Shown here: positions 11,305 through 23,396 of the stretch, piece by piece | How positions within the stretch are numbered: the first letter of the stretch is position 1 | How the letters are laid out: each line of letters begins with the position of its first letter | NCBI RefSeq assembly: GCF_033118175.1 | Contig: NC_083697.1 | Span: 25,518,001-25,582,000, forward strand | Source: Dama dama | Taxonomy: Eukaryota; Chordata; Mammalia; Artiodactyla; Cervidae | Direction of reading: 5' to 3' | DNA: 64,000 nt | Position numbers and translations under genes: made by a program | The notes under the pieces: generated by a model | The model's database searches: none | Seen by the model: the letters and a program-made list of their open reading frames with translations, nothing else | Told to the model about the DNA's origin: nothing

Positions 11305-11520
11305 TTTATATAACACTTGCTAGGTGTTATATGCAATTTACAAGTATTAACTTGTTTAATCTTCATAACATCTCAATAAAGTAGGTGCTGTTGTTATCCC
11401 AACAACAAATCACAGCACAGAATGGTTAGGAAAATTGCCTCAGGACAACATAAGGAATTTGAACCCAAGCAATGTTTCCATACATTTATGATCCTACCCT
11501 CTATGCTACTGTAGACTATG
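11305..11520 (-). mobile_element. MIR SINE, antisense
   Basis: Antisense MIR: 'acacttgctaggtgttatat', 'gtttaatcttcataacatc', 'agtaggtgctgttgttatcc', 'gaatttgaacccaagcaatg' and a terminal 'ctctatgctactgtag'. Near full length. Confidence 0.85.
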
Positions 11521-12604
11521 TAAGTTTTGATACTTGTTTTTCTTCTCCCCACTGTTTGTACTTTTAAATGACTCTGTGGTCACGAGGCACTCTGGGCATT
11601 CCCTAGAAACAAATCATATGTGAACAAAAGGCCCCCAAATGCTTTGATACCCTGGGGTGTTCTGATCTAAACTTTCCAGAATTGGTTGTCTGAATAAGGA
11701 CACTGGAGGATGGGGATGAGGGAGAAGGAAGGCCTAAGTACTATCATCAGTTCCCTTTTAGGAAAACAAGCTTTTATTCTCCTGGGACCATGCTGTAAAA
11801 AATGAGTTGTGGAAATGAGAAGAGAGGGTGAGTTGACATTTGGAATTTAGAGATGACTTAACTGCACAACAAAGAGAAAGATAAATCTTCATGTTTATGT
11901 AGAGATTATGACATCTGAGCTAAGAGAGCATTCACTGAAAGAAGATGCTTTTAAAAGGGACTTAAAATAAAGGAGAAAGAGCTCAGTTCCCACTCCCAGC
12001 ACTGGAAGCCAAGGCTGTGTTTCTCAGCCACTGCCAAGATCCACCCAAATGTAGCAGGTCTGAGATCTTCAGTCACTTAAACCTGTGTAAAAAGATAGAT
12101 TCACATCCAGGGACTTGTGTTAAGAGAACTTTTCACTTTCTTTAAACTTGATCCAAGGAGAGAAGGCTGCAATTCTGTTTCACTGAAATCCTTATCTTAG
12201 CCATTCCAACTCACATTTCCAGGCAGCTTTGGAAGTTTCTGTGAGGATACTCAAAAATCCAAGAAGGGCATGTGGTCCTCTGTTTTAATCCGCTTATATC
12301 TTCCCTAATCTCAACATATTGTTGGAATACAAAATGGTCCTCAGTATCAGCAAAATCACATCAATTTTGTCTTAAATATTTTTTTTAGACATAATTTATT
12401 CATGGATCCACAGCTTTTTAGTTTCATTTTAAACAATTTAATTTTTTTAAGTTTTTTTGAATAAATATTTTTCTGTCTGATCTTTTTTCCTTCTGGGTCA
12501 CATCCCCTACAATTACTAGTAATAATATGCAAGCATTTGGAAACTTATTTTGGAATTCACACTTAGTTCCAAGCTTTTTACTTCATACTTCAATATAATT
12601 ATGA
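11521..12604. other. Unassigned DNA
   Basis: No recognised element. T-rich stretches occur at about 12380-12480. No open frame of note. Confidence 0.4.
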
Positions 12605-13170
12605 GATCTCCAAGATCACCCCAAGGTTTGGTGATTTACTGTAAGGGCTCACAGAACTCAGCATATAGTCTTACTCACAGTTAAGATTTATTATGATAAA
12701 AGGATACAAAGAAGAAAGTAAATCCAGTGGAAACCAGGCACAAGCATCCAGAGGCATCTGCTGATGGAATCACAAGGATATGCCTAGTTCCCCCAGGAAT
12801 GAGTTATGACAACAAACGTGAGATGCCGTCTACCAGTAAAGCTTGTCAGGATCAGCACCAGGGTTTCCATTTGAAGCTAGTCATGTAGGCACCCTTTGCT
12901 TGGCATGCACACAAAATCCAGACTCCCAGAAAGAAAGCAGGTGTTCAGCATAAACCATATTATTTGTACAAGCATTTATGGCATAGCCAGTCACTCCAGT
13001 GAGGGAATGGGGGGAACTCTCCTGAAACCCAAGTTCCCAGATGCCAGTCAAAGGCCAACCTTGTAAGCAGGCCTTACTAATGATAGCAGTCAGGCTTGCT
13101 CTTTTCTGCACGTATTTCATAACTGGATTTTCCACAGATAAAAATAACTTAAAGAAATCACATTATCTTC
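12605..13170 (-). mobile_element. MaLR-like LTR remnant, antisense
   Basis: 'aagggctcacagaactcagc' followed by 'aagatttattatgataaaag' gives the layout of an antisense MLT/MST-type solo LTR (ERVL-MaLR), with the polyadenylation region first. The rest is diverged. No internal coding sequence is attached. An 84-codon minus-strand frame inside is probably chance. Confidence 0.45.
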
Positions 13171-13429
13171 TCATAACCATGCGTTTCTAGTTGGGCCAAT
13201 CCCCAGTTATTCCAACTCCCTGTCCAATAGTTTTTCCAGTAGATTACACAGCTGCTCAGAAAAGCATCTGATATCCAAGCAACTGAAACTGATTTAAACA
13301 AATTGAAAGACTAATAATCAAGGATGCAGTTGTAGCTTTTTGTCATTCACATATGAACTAGAAATAATGATAGTCTCTAGATTAGCACTGAGAAGTCCGT
13401 GAGAACTTTCAGCAAGAATGGAAATCTAT

Positions 13430-14205
13430 AATATATTCTGTCTAGTTCAGTAGCCACTATTAACATGCATCCATTGGGCTCTTGAAATATGATTAGTGTG
13501 ACTAAAGAAGCATTTAATTTTAATTTTTTAAATTAATTTATTTATTTTAATTGGAGGATAATTGCTTTACATTATTGTGGTGGTTTTTGCCATACATCAA
13601 CATGAATCAGCCATGGGTGCACACGTGTCCCACCTGTCCTGAATCGCCCTCCCACCTCCCTCCCCACCCCATCCCTCTGGGTTGTCCCAGAGCACAGACT
13701 TTGAGAGCCATGCTTCATGCACTGAACTTGCACTGGTCATCTATTTTACATATGGTAATATACATGCTTCAATGCTATTCTATCAAATCATCTTACCCTC
13801 ACCTTTTCCCACATGATCCAAAAGTCTGTTCTTTACATCTGTGTCTCTTTTGCTATCTTGCATGTAGGATTGTCATTAGCGTCTTTCTAAATTCCATATA
13901 TGTGCAATATGCATTAATATACTATATAGGTGTTTCTCTTTCTGACTTACTTCACTCTATATAACAGGCTCCAGTTTCATCCACTTCATTAGAACTGACT
14001 CAAAGGCATTCCCTTTTATAGCTGAGTAATATTCCATTGTGTGTATGTATCACAGCTTCCTTATCCATTCATCTGCATATGGACATCTAGGTTGCTCTTA
14101 ATTTTAATCTTTTTTAATCTTATTTTAATTTTGTTTAATCTTATTTTAAACAGCCACAAGTGGCCAGTAGCTACATACTGGAAACACAGTTCTACATAAT
14201 TTAAG
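13430..14205. repeat. Old DNA-transposon-like repeat split by an L1
   Basis: The left part (13430-13524) carries 'cagtagccactattaacatg' and 'gctcttgaaatatgattagt'. The right part (14099-14205) carries 'cagccacaagtggccagtag' and 'ctacatactggaaacacag'. Together they fit a mammal-wide nonautonomous repeat with roughly complementary ends (…agtagccac… / …gtggccagtagc…), now separated by an inserted L1. I cannot name the family with confidence. Confidence 0.5.
13525..14098 (-). mobile_element. Ruminant L1 3' end, 5'-truncated
   Basis: Antisense ruminant L1 3' region: A/T tail side first, 'attattgtggtggtttttgc', 'ccaaaagtctgttctttac', 'ttccatatatgtgcaatatg' and 'tgagtaatattccattgtg', breaking off at 'ctaggttgctc'. 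An 11-bp target duplication 'ttaattttaat' flanks it (13514-13524 and 14099-14109). The 137-codon plus-strand frame over it is antisense noise. Confidence 0.92.
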
Positions 14206-15374
14206 ACTTACTTTATTAAAGCAAACTACAGTAAGTTCATAGATTAAATAGCCCCTGGACTACTAACGTTTCCTTCAGGTTTCTTGAGGGTCATACCAAT
14301 ACCACCATATGGTCTCTCAAAAGTCTTAATTTCTTGCAATTTTAATCCAAACCTAGGAGGTTGAACCAGAATAAAGAACACCACTGCATGGACTGTTTGT
14401 TTCTCTTGAGTCATTTAAAAAATAACCTACTGTGTGGAGATTGGTAATAGTTTATCTGCAGAAATGGCTCTGACTGATAGACCTCAGAAAAAGGAAGAGC
14501 AGACATATACACTGGTACAAAATCAGTCAGTGAACCTCAGTGTTTAATATGAGTTCATGTGTTTTTAGAGTTTACTGGTAACTATTTTAGAAAAGAGGGA
14601 AAGGAGAAAGCAAGCACAATAGCTTTCCTTAAAAAGGTAATTAATGAAATAAATCATAAAGTTTAACTTACTTCAAATATTATGTTTGGCATAAACCTTC
14701 ATAATATTATGTCGCAAAAATCCATTAGAAATAATTTTTGCATATGTATAAAATATTATAAAAAATGAAAGCCTATAAAGTAAGCAAGGTCATTTTTTTA
14801 AATACAGTGAAAGTTCTATCTTTGTTATCTATGCTAACATAAAAATCACAAGTTTTCATCAATGCGAACTTAAAACAAATGAGTGCCACCTTGTGGTGGC
14901 ATCTACCACTCCTAGATGATACTGTAAATTGCTCCCACCTTCTAAAAAAGGCTTCTTAGTCCCCATTTTCTAATGTTGTGACCTGAATCTCAAGCATTCT
15001 TTCAGACTCGGTCTCTGGTTCAGTTTCAGAATGTACAAAAGAAAAATAAAATTGAAAAAGTGTATGTAGAGGGAAGGGCCTGAGATTGTTTACCTGAAGA
15101 GAAGTAAACACCAGAGGGAAAGAGATTTCTATGAAAAATAAAGAAATATTGGGAGTAGAGAAAAAAATTTTTTAATTCATCAGGTGAAGCTGGCAGTCTA
15201 AGGAGAAAATAAAATTGTACATAATGCAAGGTCTTTTTAAGGGAGAAGAAGGAAAAACTACATAAATTAATGTTTACCCTACTGGTACTAAGGTTGCTGG
15301 TAAATGAAGGGAGTAAGAATAAAAAGTGAATGTATGACTAAGTCTATTTTATTCTACCTGTTTTTAAAAGACTA
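14206..15374. other. Unassigned AT-rich DNA
   Basis: About 1.2 kb with no recognised element. A small perfect stem 'tgccacc-ttgt-ggtggca' occurs at about 14884-14901. No supported gene. Confidence 0.4.
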
Positions 15375-15575
15375 AAAAACACAACCATGTGTAAAATATA
15401 TAGCTGGTAGGAACTGGCTGTATAGCATGGGAGTTCAGTTCACTGCTCTGTGATGACCTAGATGGACAGGATGGTAGAGGGAGGCTTGGGGGGTGAATAT
15501 ATGCATACATATAGCTGATTCACTTCATTATACAGCAGAAATTAACACAAGATTATAAAGCAATATTACTAATAT
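15375..15575 (+). mobile_element. Cetartiodactyl L1 3' end
   Basis: Sense L1 3' untranslated end: 'atagctggtaggaactggct', 'tctgtgatgacctagatgg', 'atagctgattcacttcatta' and 'aaattaacacaagattataa'. Truncated 5' as usual, with no coding part. Confidence 0.85.
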
Positions 15576-16751
15576 ATTACTAAATATTACTAATATCACT
15601 AATATGAAAAGTGCTTTCTTTACTAATAGATACAAAGTACTTTCCAGAATAGAAAATGGCATTTGAACCTAGGATGCTTGACTGCAGTGGGAGTCAAATG
15701 TGGAATTTGCCCACAGATCCATCAGAGTCGTTTATAGCACTAAAACACAGTGATCCATGACAAGTGTTAGCAAAGCGAAGATAAAAACCGAAGAGTTCCT
15801 TATGGCAGGATTATTCAGAATCTTTAATGTGTTCATATGCATTGTGAATACTCAAGAGTCAGATTTGAGTTTCATCATTTTCTAAGCTTTTATGGGTAAA
15901 AACCCATTTTCTCCCTTTGGAGTATGTCCAAGTACTAACGTTCTACAAGAACATTCTGTGAAACGTTGTTCTTATTCAATAGTTCCAAATCCTTGTCACT
16001 GAAGAAGACTTTCAGCATCCTTTCTCATTGCTCTACCTGAATACGTTATCACAGAAGTAAAGTACACATACAACTAGGGAAGCTGTTGTAACCCTAGATG
16101 AGAACCTGCCCTATTAAATATGAGCTGGACATCACTTAATGTTACTAATATAGCCAATGACTTCTTTAAAAACCTTTACTTTTAGCAGTGGGCTAATAAT
16201 CCCATTCATAGCCTCTAGGAGTACTGACAGTCTTTTGCTAAAACAACTGACAAAATTAAAGAATATGGCAATGACTGTTGATTACATGACCACGGGTAAT
16301 ATAGGCACACTATATAAAGAGGTCTTTGTGGATAATTAATATCCACAAATAATAATTTGTATCACAGATTGGGTAACTGTTCACCAAATTATTTCACTTT
16401 TCTCCTAGCCATAAACTAACGTACATTTTCTAGTTTCCTTTAGCTTTAAATTCTATCCTATGCCTAGTATCTTACCAGTGAGATGTGCATGAAATAATGT
16501 ACATAACTTTCAGGTTTGGTTCGTAGACACCTTTTTTGTGGTCATACACTCTCTCTCTTTTCCTCAATTCTTCAGCAGGAATTAATGCCTAGAAAGACTT
16601 GGACACCATAGATTGAAAATGAGTCTTGTTCAATCTGGATTCCTGAATTCCTGCAGAGGCCACCTTCTATTACCTCCATTTCTGATTGGACTTTACATAA
16701 ACAAAAAAGAAAGAGCTCTTATCAGTTACCAAGATCTCAGGTTTTTCTGCG
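15576..16751. other. Single-copy-looking DNA
   Basis: About 1.2 kb in which I identify no repeat or gene. Confidence 0.45.
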
Positions 16752-16761
16752 TATAGCATCT

Positions 16762-16794
<33 letters not shown>

Positions 16795-17007
16795 AGTCAC
16801 TCGGTTGTGTCCAACTGTTTGAGACCCCATGGACTGTAGCCCACCAGGCTCCTCTGTTCACGGGATTCTCCAGGCAAGAATACTGGAGTGGGTTGCCATT
16901 TGGTGGCAGATCTGCCATCCAGAAGATCTTCCCGACCCAGGAATTGAACCCAGGTATCCTGCATTGTGGTGGATTCTGTACTGTCTGAGCCACCAGCAAA
17001 GCCCACT
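16762..17007 (-). mobile_element. Bov-tA SINE with a (TG)n tail
   Basis: Antisense Bov-tA ending in 'gagccaccagcaaagccc'. Its tail side (low coordinates) is a TG microsatellite. A perfect 10-bp target duplication 'tatagcatct' at 16752-16761 and 17008-17017 encloses both SINE and microsatellite, showing that the repeat grew from the SINE tail. Confidence 0.95.
16767..16794. repeat. (TG)14 microsatellite
   Basis: Fourteen uninterrupted TG units at the 3' tail of the Bov-tA SINE. Likely polymorphic. Confidence 0.97.
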
Positions 17008-17194
17008 TATAGCATCTAGCACTATTTTAATTATTGAAGGAGGACATAGAATTGTTTGCAATCAAAGACTTTGAGAAATTTGGCTAAATTCACTGTAAAT
17101 TTTGTGGCAGTACTTTCTTTTTTCTTTTTCATGAACTTCCATATCTTGCTTATTTACTTTTCATATATTTGGAAAACTAGTGAGAAAGAAACAA

Positions 17195-17320
17195 TGCAAG
17201 TCGAATCAGAAAGCCTGCCTTTAATCTCAGCCACTTGCTAGTCGTTGATTTTGAGGGTGTCACTTTTCCTGAGTTGAATTGTCTTTGACTCTGTGATTCC
17301 CTTTTGTGATACATGTTTCT
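17195..17320 (+). mobile_element. MIR-like remnant
   Basis: 'gaatcagaaagcctgccttt', 'cagccacttgctagtcgttg' and 'ggtgtcacttttcctgag' follow MIR sense order (core plus flanks). Diverged and short. Confidence 0.6.
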
Positions 17321-17689
17321 CACCACCCCCATCCCCAAACACTCCCCTAATGCATCCCCTTTTGTGGTTTTGACCTAAGCTTGTCTCTTATTCTGTCTTT
17401 CTCTAGTGCAACTCTCTAGTTCTGAATTTTGGCAACACAGCTTCACTATGTAATTATGTTTGCTTGCTTTAGCTTGCTCTTTAAAATCACTAGTTGGTAT
17501 GAAACTCCTGTATTGAAATTAACAATATTTAGTCCAAACACACTTACTCTGTCTGGCTCCATGTCTGGTTCAGCCTCATCCAGGACAGAGACCCTCACTA
17601 AGTTGTGACCATGCCCTTAGCATCCAGTTAGGATACAGCTTCAAGGTATGATGCCAGGACTCAAGGCCAGGCTTCCTGTTACTGAGAAA
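17321..17689. other. Unassigned DNA
   Basis: No recognised element. C-rich patch at about 17322-17350. Confidence 0.4.
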
Positions 17690-20600
17690 AACCATAAACT
17701 GGGCAATAAAAAAACCACAACAAATTTTAAAATAATTTAAATAATACACAGTTTGTCCCTGACCGTAACAGAATCAAACTAGAAATCAATAACTGAAGAC
17801 CACCAGAAAAATCTCTAAACATGTGGAAATTAAGCAATATATCTAAATAATTCATAGGTCAAAGACAAAGTGTGACAGGAAAAAATTAAATGTGAAGTAA
17901 ATGAAAATGACATATAAAATTATTTGGGCTATAGCTAAAGCTACAGCACCAGGAAAGATGTTTCTAGGAGTAAATGCTTACATTAGAAATAAGCAAATAT
18001 TGCAAGTCAATAATCTAAGTTCCTAACTCAAAAAACTAAATTAAATGGAAATAAGCAGAAGGAAATATTAAAGAACAGAAATCAATGAAATTGAAAATAA
18101 GTAAAATGATAGTAATCTTCAATAAAACAAAACACTACCTATATTTTTTTAATCCAGAAAATCGCTAAACCTCTAGCAAGACTGACAAAATAGAGAGAAG
18201 ATATAAATTACCAATATAAAAAATGAAATAGGAAATATTACAGCAGAGCCTGAAGTTACCAAAAGGATAATAAGGGAATACTATGAAATACTTTGTGCTT
18301 GTAAATTTGACAACTTAGAAGAAATAAATCAATTCCTTAAAAAAAAAAAAAAAAAAAACCACATGCTACCAAAATTCATCCAAGATGAAATATATAATCT
18401 GAATAATTTTGTAACCAGTAGATAAATATACTTAATTTTAATTTAAAAGTTCTCAAGAAAGTAATCTCCAGCCCAGATGGTTTCACTGGAAAACTCTGTC
18501 AAACATTTCAAGAACAATTACACTAATTTCTCACAGTCTCTCATTTAGAAAACAGAAGGAAGAACTCTTTTCAACTTGTTTTGTGAGAACAGTTTTACCA
18601 TGATGCCATAACCAAAAAAAAACAAGAGTTATTAACCAATGTATATTATGAATTCAGACATAAACATTGTTAACAAACCATTAGCAAACCACATTCAATA
18701 ATGCATAGAAAGAATTATATACCATGGAATTTATTCCAACTCTTCAAGACTGGGTTCAACAGCAACAAAAAGACTGGTTCAACAATCAAAAATTAATCAA
18801 TAAAATCCATCATTACAACAAGCTAAATAAAGAAGTCATATGATCATATCAACTGATAAATTGATGCTGAAAAGAGCATTTGACAAAATCCAAAATCTAT
18901 CCATCACAAAAACTCCCAGCAAATCAGGAATAAAGGAGAACTTCTTCAACTGACAAAGAATATCTTAAAAACCTCCAATGTGCTTTATGGTGAGAGACTG
19001 AATGCTTTCCCCTAAAATTAGGAAGATAGCAAGAATGCCTGTTTCACCACTTTTATTCAACATAATATTGAAAATTCAAGCCACAGAAGTTAGGAAACAG
19101 ACTGAAAAAGAAGAAACAAAATACCCCTATCTGCACCTGGTATGATTGCCTACATAGAAAATTCCAAAAAATGTCATACACACACACAGAAAAAACTCAC
19201 TTAGCAAGGCTTTAGGTACAAAACCAACACAAACAAAAAGTATACACATTTTTTATACTGACAGCGAGCATGAATAAATAAAAATTTAAAAACAGAACAT
19301 TATTTACAATCACTCCAAAGAAAATGAAATATTAGGTGTATATTTAATAAACACATTTAAGAACTACATGTTGAAAATGATAAAATATTGATGAAAGAAA
19401 TAAAGGAATCAAAATAAGTGCAGAGCCATACCATATTGAAAGATTCAACAGTAAAGATGTCAGTTCTTGCAGGGAGAGATAGTTAGGGAGTTTGGAATGG
19501 ACATGTCTACAATGCTGTATTTAAAATGGATAACGAACAAGGATCTACTGTTTAACACAGGCAACTCTGCTTGATACTGTGTAACAACAACCTACAGGAG
19601 AAAAGAACTTGAAAAAAAGGATACATGTATATGTATAACTGAATCACATTTCTGTACACCCAAAACTAACACAACATTGTCAATTAACTATACCACAATA
19701 TAAAATGAAAAGTTTTAAAATGTCAATTCTTCACAAACTGATCTACAGATTTCATGAAATTTCCATCAAAATCTCAACAAAGTTTTTCATAGATGTAGTC
19801 AAGATTATTCTGAAATTTATATGAAAAGACACAGGCCCTAGAACAGATAAAACAGTTTTGATGAAGAATAAAGAGGGAGGGATCTATCTGACACGGAAGC
19901 TTACTATGCTGCAGTAATCATGACAGTGTGGTATGGGTGGAGGCGTAAACACATGTGAACTAATGAAACAGAACAGATAACTCAGAAATAATCCCACATG
20001 AATAATTCTAGTCTTTTCTATTCTATTGGTGGGAATGTAAATAATCCAATTACTCTAAAAATGTTAGACAATTTCATATAAAGTGAAACATGCAATTACT
20101 ATACGACCCAGCAATTCCACTCTTGAGCATTTATCCCACAGAAATGAAAAATTATGTTCACATAAAAAACCTATATAAGATGTTTATAGCAGCTTTATTC
20201 ATAATAGCCAGAAAGTAGGGAAAACAAACTTTATCATTTTATTTGATGAATGGTTAAACAAACTATAGTACTGCATATCTCATATACCATGTATGTAATA
20301 CATATACCATATAAGACTACTCAGCAGTAAAAAGGGAAAACTATTAAAGTTGACAATGATTTGAGTGAATTCTCAGAGTTCATGCTGAATGAAAAAAAAA
20401 TCCCCCAAATTACATGCTATATTATTCAAAATGCAAACACATATATGTATGCATATATAATATATATATACACACACATATTTGACATGCTAAAATTTTT
20501 AAAAAGTGGAACAGGTTAGTAGTTTCTAAGGATTAGTGACAGGATGGAATAGGATAGAGATGGAAAGGACAGAAGGGAGGTGCACGTGGTTACTAAAGGC

Positions 20601-20960
20601 CAACAAACCAGATGTATTCTAGTGGTGATGGAACAGTTCTGTATCTTGACTATGGTATGGGATACAAAACTTACACATGCATTAATTTACATAGAACTAA
20701 ATACAGACATAGAAACACACATACATACACACAAAGTATAAGTAAAACTAGTGAAATCTGAATCAATGTTTTGTATTGATTGTAATGTCAATATCAACAT
20801 GTACTGATGTAACATGTAATGTCAATATCAACCTCCAGATTGTGATATAATTTTGCAAGATGTTACCACTGGGTAAACGGTACATAAGATTGCTCTGTAT
20901 TATTTCATACAACTACATGTAAATCTATAAAATTTCAAGTAGCATTTCAGTTAAAAATAC
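17690..20960 (+). mobile_element. Old L1M, ORF2 to 3' end, interrupted
   Basis: A plus-strand L1 remnant starting late in the endonuclease part of ORF2 ('aatcaaactagaaatcaata'). It passes through reverse-transcriptase-derived sequence near 18850-19160 ('gcatttgacaaaatccaaa') and the ORF2 C-terminal region near 20090-20230. It ends in an L1M-type 3' UTR ('gtgaaatctgaatcaatg', 'agatgttaccactgggtaaa'). It is full of stops and gaps, has an A20 tract near 18339-18358 and is interrupted by a younger L1 end. No open frame survives. Confidence 0.85.
19469..19720 (+). mobile_element. Younger L1 3' end nested in the L1M
   Basis: A cetartiodactyl L1 3' end: 'aatggataacgaacaaggat', 'ctgaatcacatttctgtac', 'aaactaacacaacattgtca'. 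It inserted into ORF2 of the older L1. The host word duplicated around it is 'tgtcagttctt' (19458-19468) and 'tgtcaattctt' (19721-19731), with one mismatch. The host L1 resumes in register right after ('cacaaactgatctacagat'). Confidence 0.92.
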
Positions 20961-21097
20961 ACAGCCTTGCTATCAATAGTTACTGTTCCTCCACCACCAT
21001 CACCAGCAACACCTCAAGTGGCCAACCATCCCAGTTTGCCCAGTACTGAGAAATTTCCTAGGATGCAGTGCTTTCTGTTTTAAAACTCAGGACAGTC

Positions 21098-22802
21098 TCT
21101 CTGTAGAAAATCCTAAAAATTCCAAAACAAAACAAGACAAACCCTATAGAATTAATAAGCAAATTCAGCAAAGTTGCAGGATATAAAATCACTAAATAAA
21201 AATCAGTTGCATTTCTATATACTAAAATGAACTATCCATGAAAGAAATTAAGAAAACAATTCCATTTACAAGAGCACCAAAACAATAATATACTCAGGAA
21301 TAACTCTTAGCAAGAAAGTAAAACACTATTTCACTAGAAACTACAAAGTATTACTGGAAGGTATTAAATAAGACACAAATACATGAAAAGAATTTGGGGT
21401 TAATAGATTGGAAAACAACATCATTAAGATATCCATTATACTCGAAGTCATCTACAGACCTAACACAATCTCTTTCAAAACTCCAAAAAAAATTTTTTGT
21501 AAGAATAGAAAAAAACATAAGGGAAAATCTTCTTGATATTGGACACAGCAACTATTTCTTGGATATTCATGTCAATGTATGGCAAAACCCACTACAATAT
21601 TGTAAAGTAATCAGCCTCCAACTAATAAAAATAAAGAAAAAAAATCCAAAACTCCAAAAATATTTTTTTAAATAGAAAAAAACATAAGGGAAAATCTTCT
21701 TGATATTGGACACAGCAACTATTTCTTGGATATGGCACCAAAAGCACAGGCAATAAAATAAAAGTAGACAAATGGGACTACATCAAACTTTAAACCTTTT
21801 TTGCAGCAAAGGATATAATTGACAGACTAAAAAGACAACCTATGTAGTTAGTAGGAGAAGATACTTGCAAGTCATATGTATCTGATAAAGAGTTAAGATC
21901 AAGTTATTCAAAGAACTACAACTCAAGAAGAAAAAATCAATAACCCAATTAAAGAATCAGAAAAGAACTTGGCATTTCTTCAAAGATTACATATGAATGA
22001 CCAATAAATATATGAAAAGATGTTTAACATAATAAAACATCAGAAAAATGAAAATTATTATACAATGAGATATCATTTTGTACCAGTTGGGAGGGAAGAC
22101 TACATTCAAAAAAGCAAAACAATAAATAATAAAATAAGGATGAGGAAAAACTGAAACACTTATACACTGTTGGTGGAATTACAAAGCAGTGCAACTGCTA
22201 TGGAAAAGAGTATGGAGGACCTCAAAAATTAAAAATAGGACTACCATATGGTTCAGCAATCCCACTTTTGAATATATATCGAAAAGAATGAAAAGCAAAG
22301 TCATAAAGAAATATTTGCACAGATCCATGTTCATAGCACTATTCACAATAGTGAAGAGGTAGAAGCAACCCAAATGTCCACTGAGGGATAAATGGATTAA
22401 ATAAAATTTAGTATATACATACAATGGAATATTATTCAGCCAAAAATAAAAAATAAATCCTATTTAATGCTACAATATGGGTAAACTTTGAGGATATTAT
22501 GCTAAGTGGAATAAACCAATTACAAAAGGACGAATACTATGTGATTTCACTTATATGAGGTATCCAAACCAGTCAGACTGATAGAAACAGAAAGTAGAAT
22601 GATGGTTACTAGGAGTTGTGGCGCGGAGGAAAAGGGGAGTTGTACAGTGGATATAGAATTTGAGACATGCGAAATGAAAAAGTTCCAAAGATCTATTTCA
22701 AAACAACGTGAATATACTATATACTGATGAACTGTACACTTTAAAATGGCTAAGATGGTAAAAATCTATGTTATGTGCTTTCTCTCACAATTAAAAAAAA
22801 TT
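21098..22802 (+). mobile_element. L1 (L1MB-like) 3' half
   Basis: Plus-strand L1 from within the ORF2 reverse-transcriptase/C-terminal region ('ccatttacaagagcaccaaa') to the 3' UTR ('atgaactgtacactttaaaa'), with an A-rich end. The host word is duplicated: 'aaactcaggacagtc' at 21083-21097 and 'aaactgagacagtc' at 22803-22816. This dates the L1 after the surrounding repeat. Reading frames are shattered. Confidence 0.85.
21567..21646 (+). mobile_element. 80-bp ruminant L1 tail with a very long target duplication
   Basis: Just the last part of a ruminant L1 3' end: 'tcatgtcaatgtatggcaaa', 'cactacaatattgtaaagta', 'cagcctccaactaataaaaa' and an A-rich tail. It lies within the ORF2-derived part of another L1. 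The host sequence on its left (about 21476-21566) is repeated on its right (about 21647-21733). The inner 63 bp (21504-21566 against 21671-21733) are identical by eye. Confidence 0.85.
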
Positions 22803-23051
22803 AAACTGAGACAGTCCCAGGCAAACTGGAGCAAGTTGTTCACCCTAGCACCATCACTCAGCAAAAGGAACATTGTTGTAATTCCATATTAGGAATAATG
22901 AATCCTCCTGCTTCTTATGCTCAAAGAAAACTGCTCTCCTGCAAACTTGAACATATTACATTTTATTTACTCCAGATGGACAGATGGACACAAGATTAAG
23001 AAAGATTAAGGAAGACATAAATGAAACTTAGAATCAAAAGATTGAGACTCT

Positions 23052-23396
23052 TACATTTAGATCTTTAATCCATTTTGAGTTTATTTTTGTGTATGGTGTT
23101 AGAAAGTGTTCTAGTTTCATTCTTTTACAGGTGGTTGACCAGTCTTCCCAGCACCACTTGTTAAAGAGATTGTCTTTTCTCCATTGTATAATTTTTCCTC
23201 CTTTTTCAAAGATAAGGTGTTCAGAGATGTGTGGATTTATCTCTGGGCTTTCTATTTTGTTCCATTGATGTATATTTCTATCTTTGTGCCAGTACCATAC
23301 TGTCTTGATGAATGTAGATTTGTAGCATAGTCTGAGGTCAGGCAGACTGATTCCTCCAATTCCATTCTTCTTTCTCAAGATTGCTTTGGCTATTCT
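23052..23396 (-). pseudogene. L1 ORF2 fragment, inverted piece
   Basis: Minus-strand reading gives L1 ORF2 C-terminal-region sequence, including 'TVWYWHKDRNIHQWN' and 'DNLFNKWCWEDWSTTCKRM'. It is continuous until the twin-priming join. It has no independent start or function. Confidence 0.9.

Larger units (their letters stand above)
20990..22850. repeat. Unnamed old repeat split by an L1
   Basis: The left half ends 'tttaaaactcaggacagtc' (to 21097). The right half begins at 22803 with 'aaactgagacagtcccaggc' and continues 'aactggagcaagttgttcac'. Joined, they resemble a mammal-wide repeat with a near-palindromic 'cccagtttgcc … ggcaaactgg' layout ('atcccagtttgcccagtact' at about 21027). I recognise the pattern but not the family name. 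Confidence 0.45.

Noticed and set aside
13551..13964. 137-codon plus-strand frame
   Set aside because: It lies antisense on an L1 3' UTR bounded by a target duplication.
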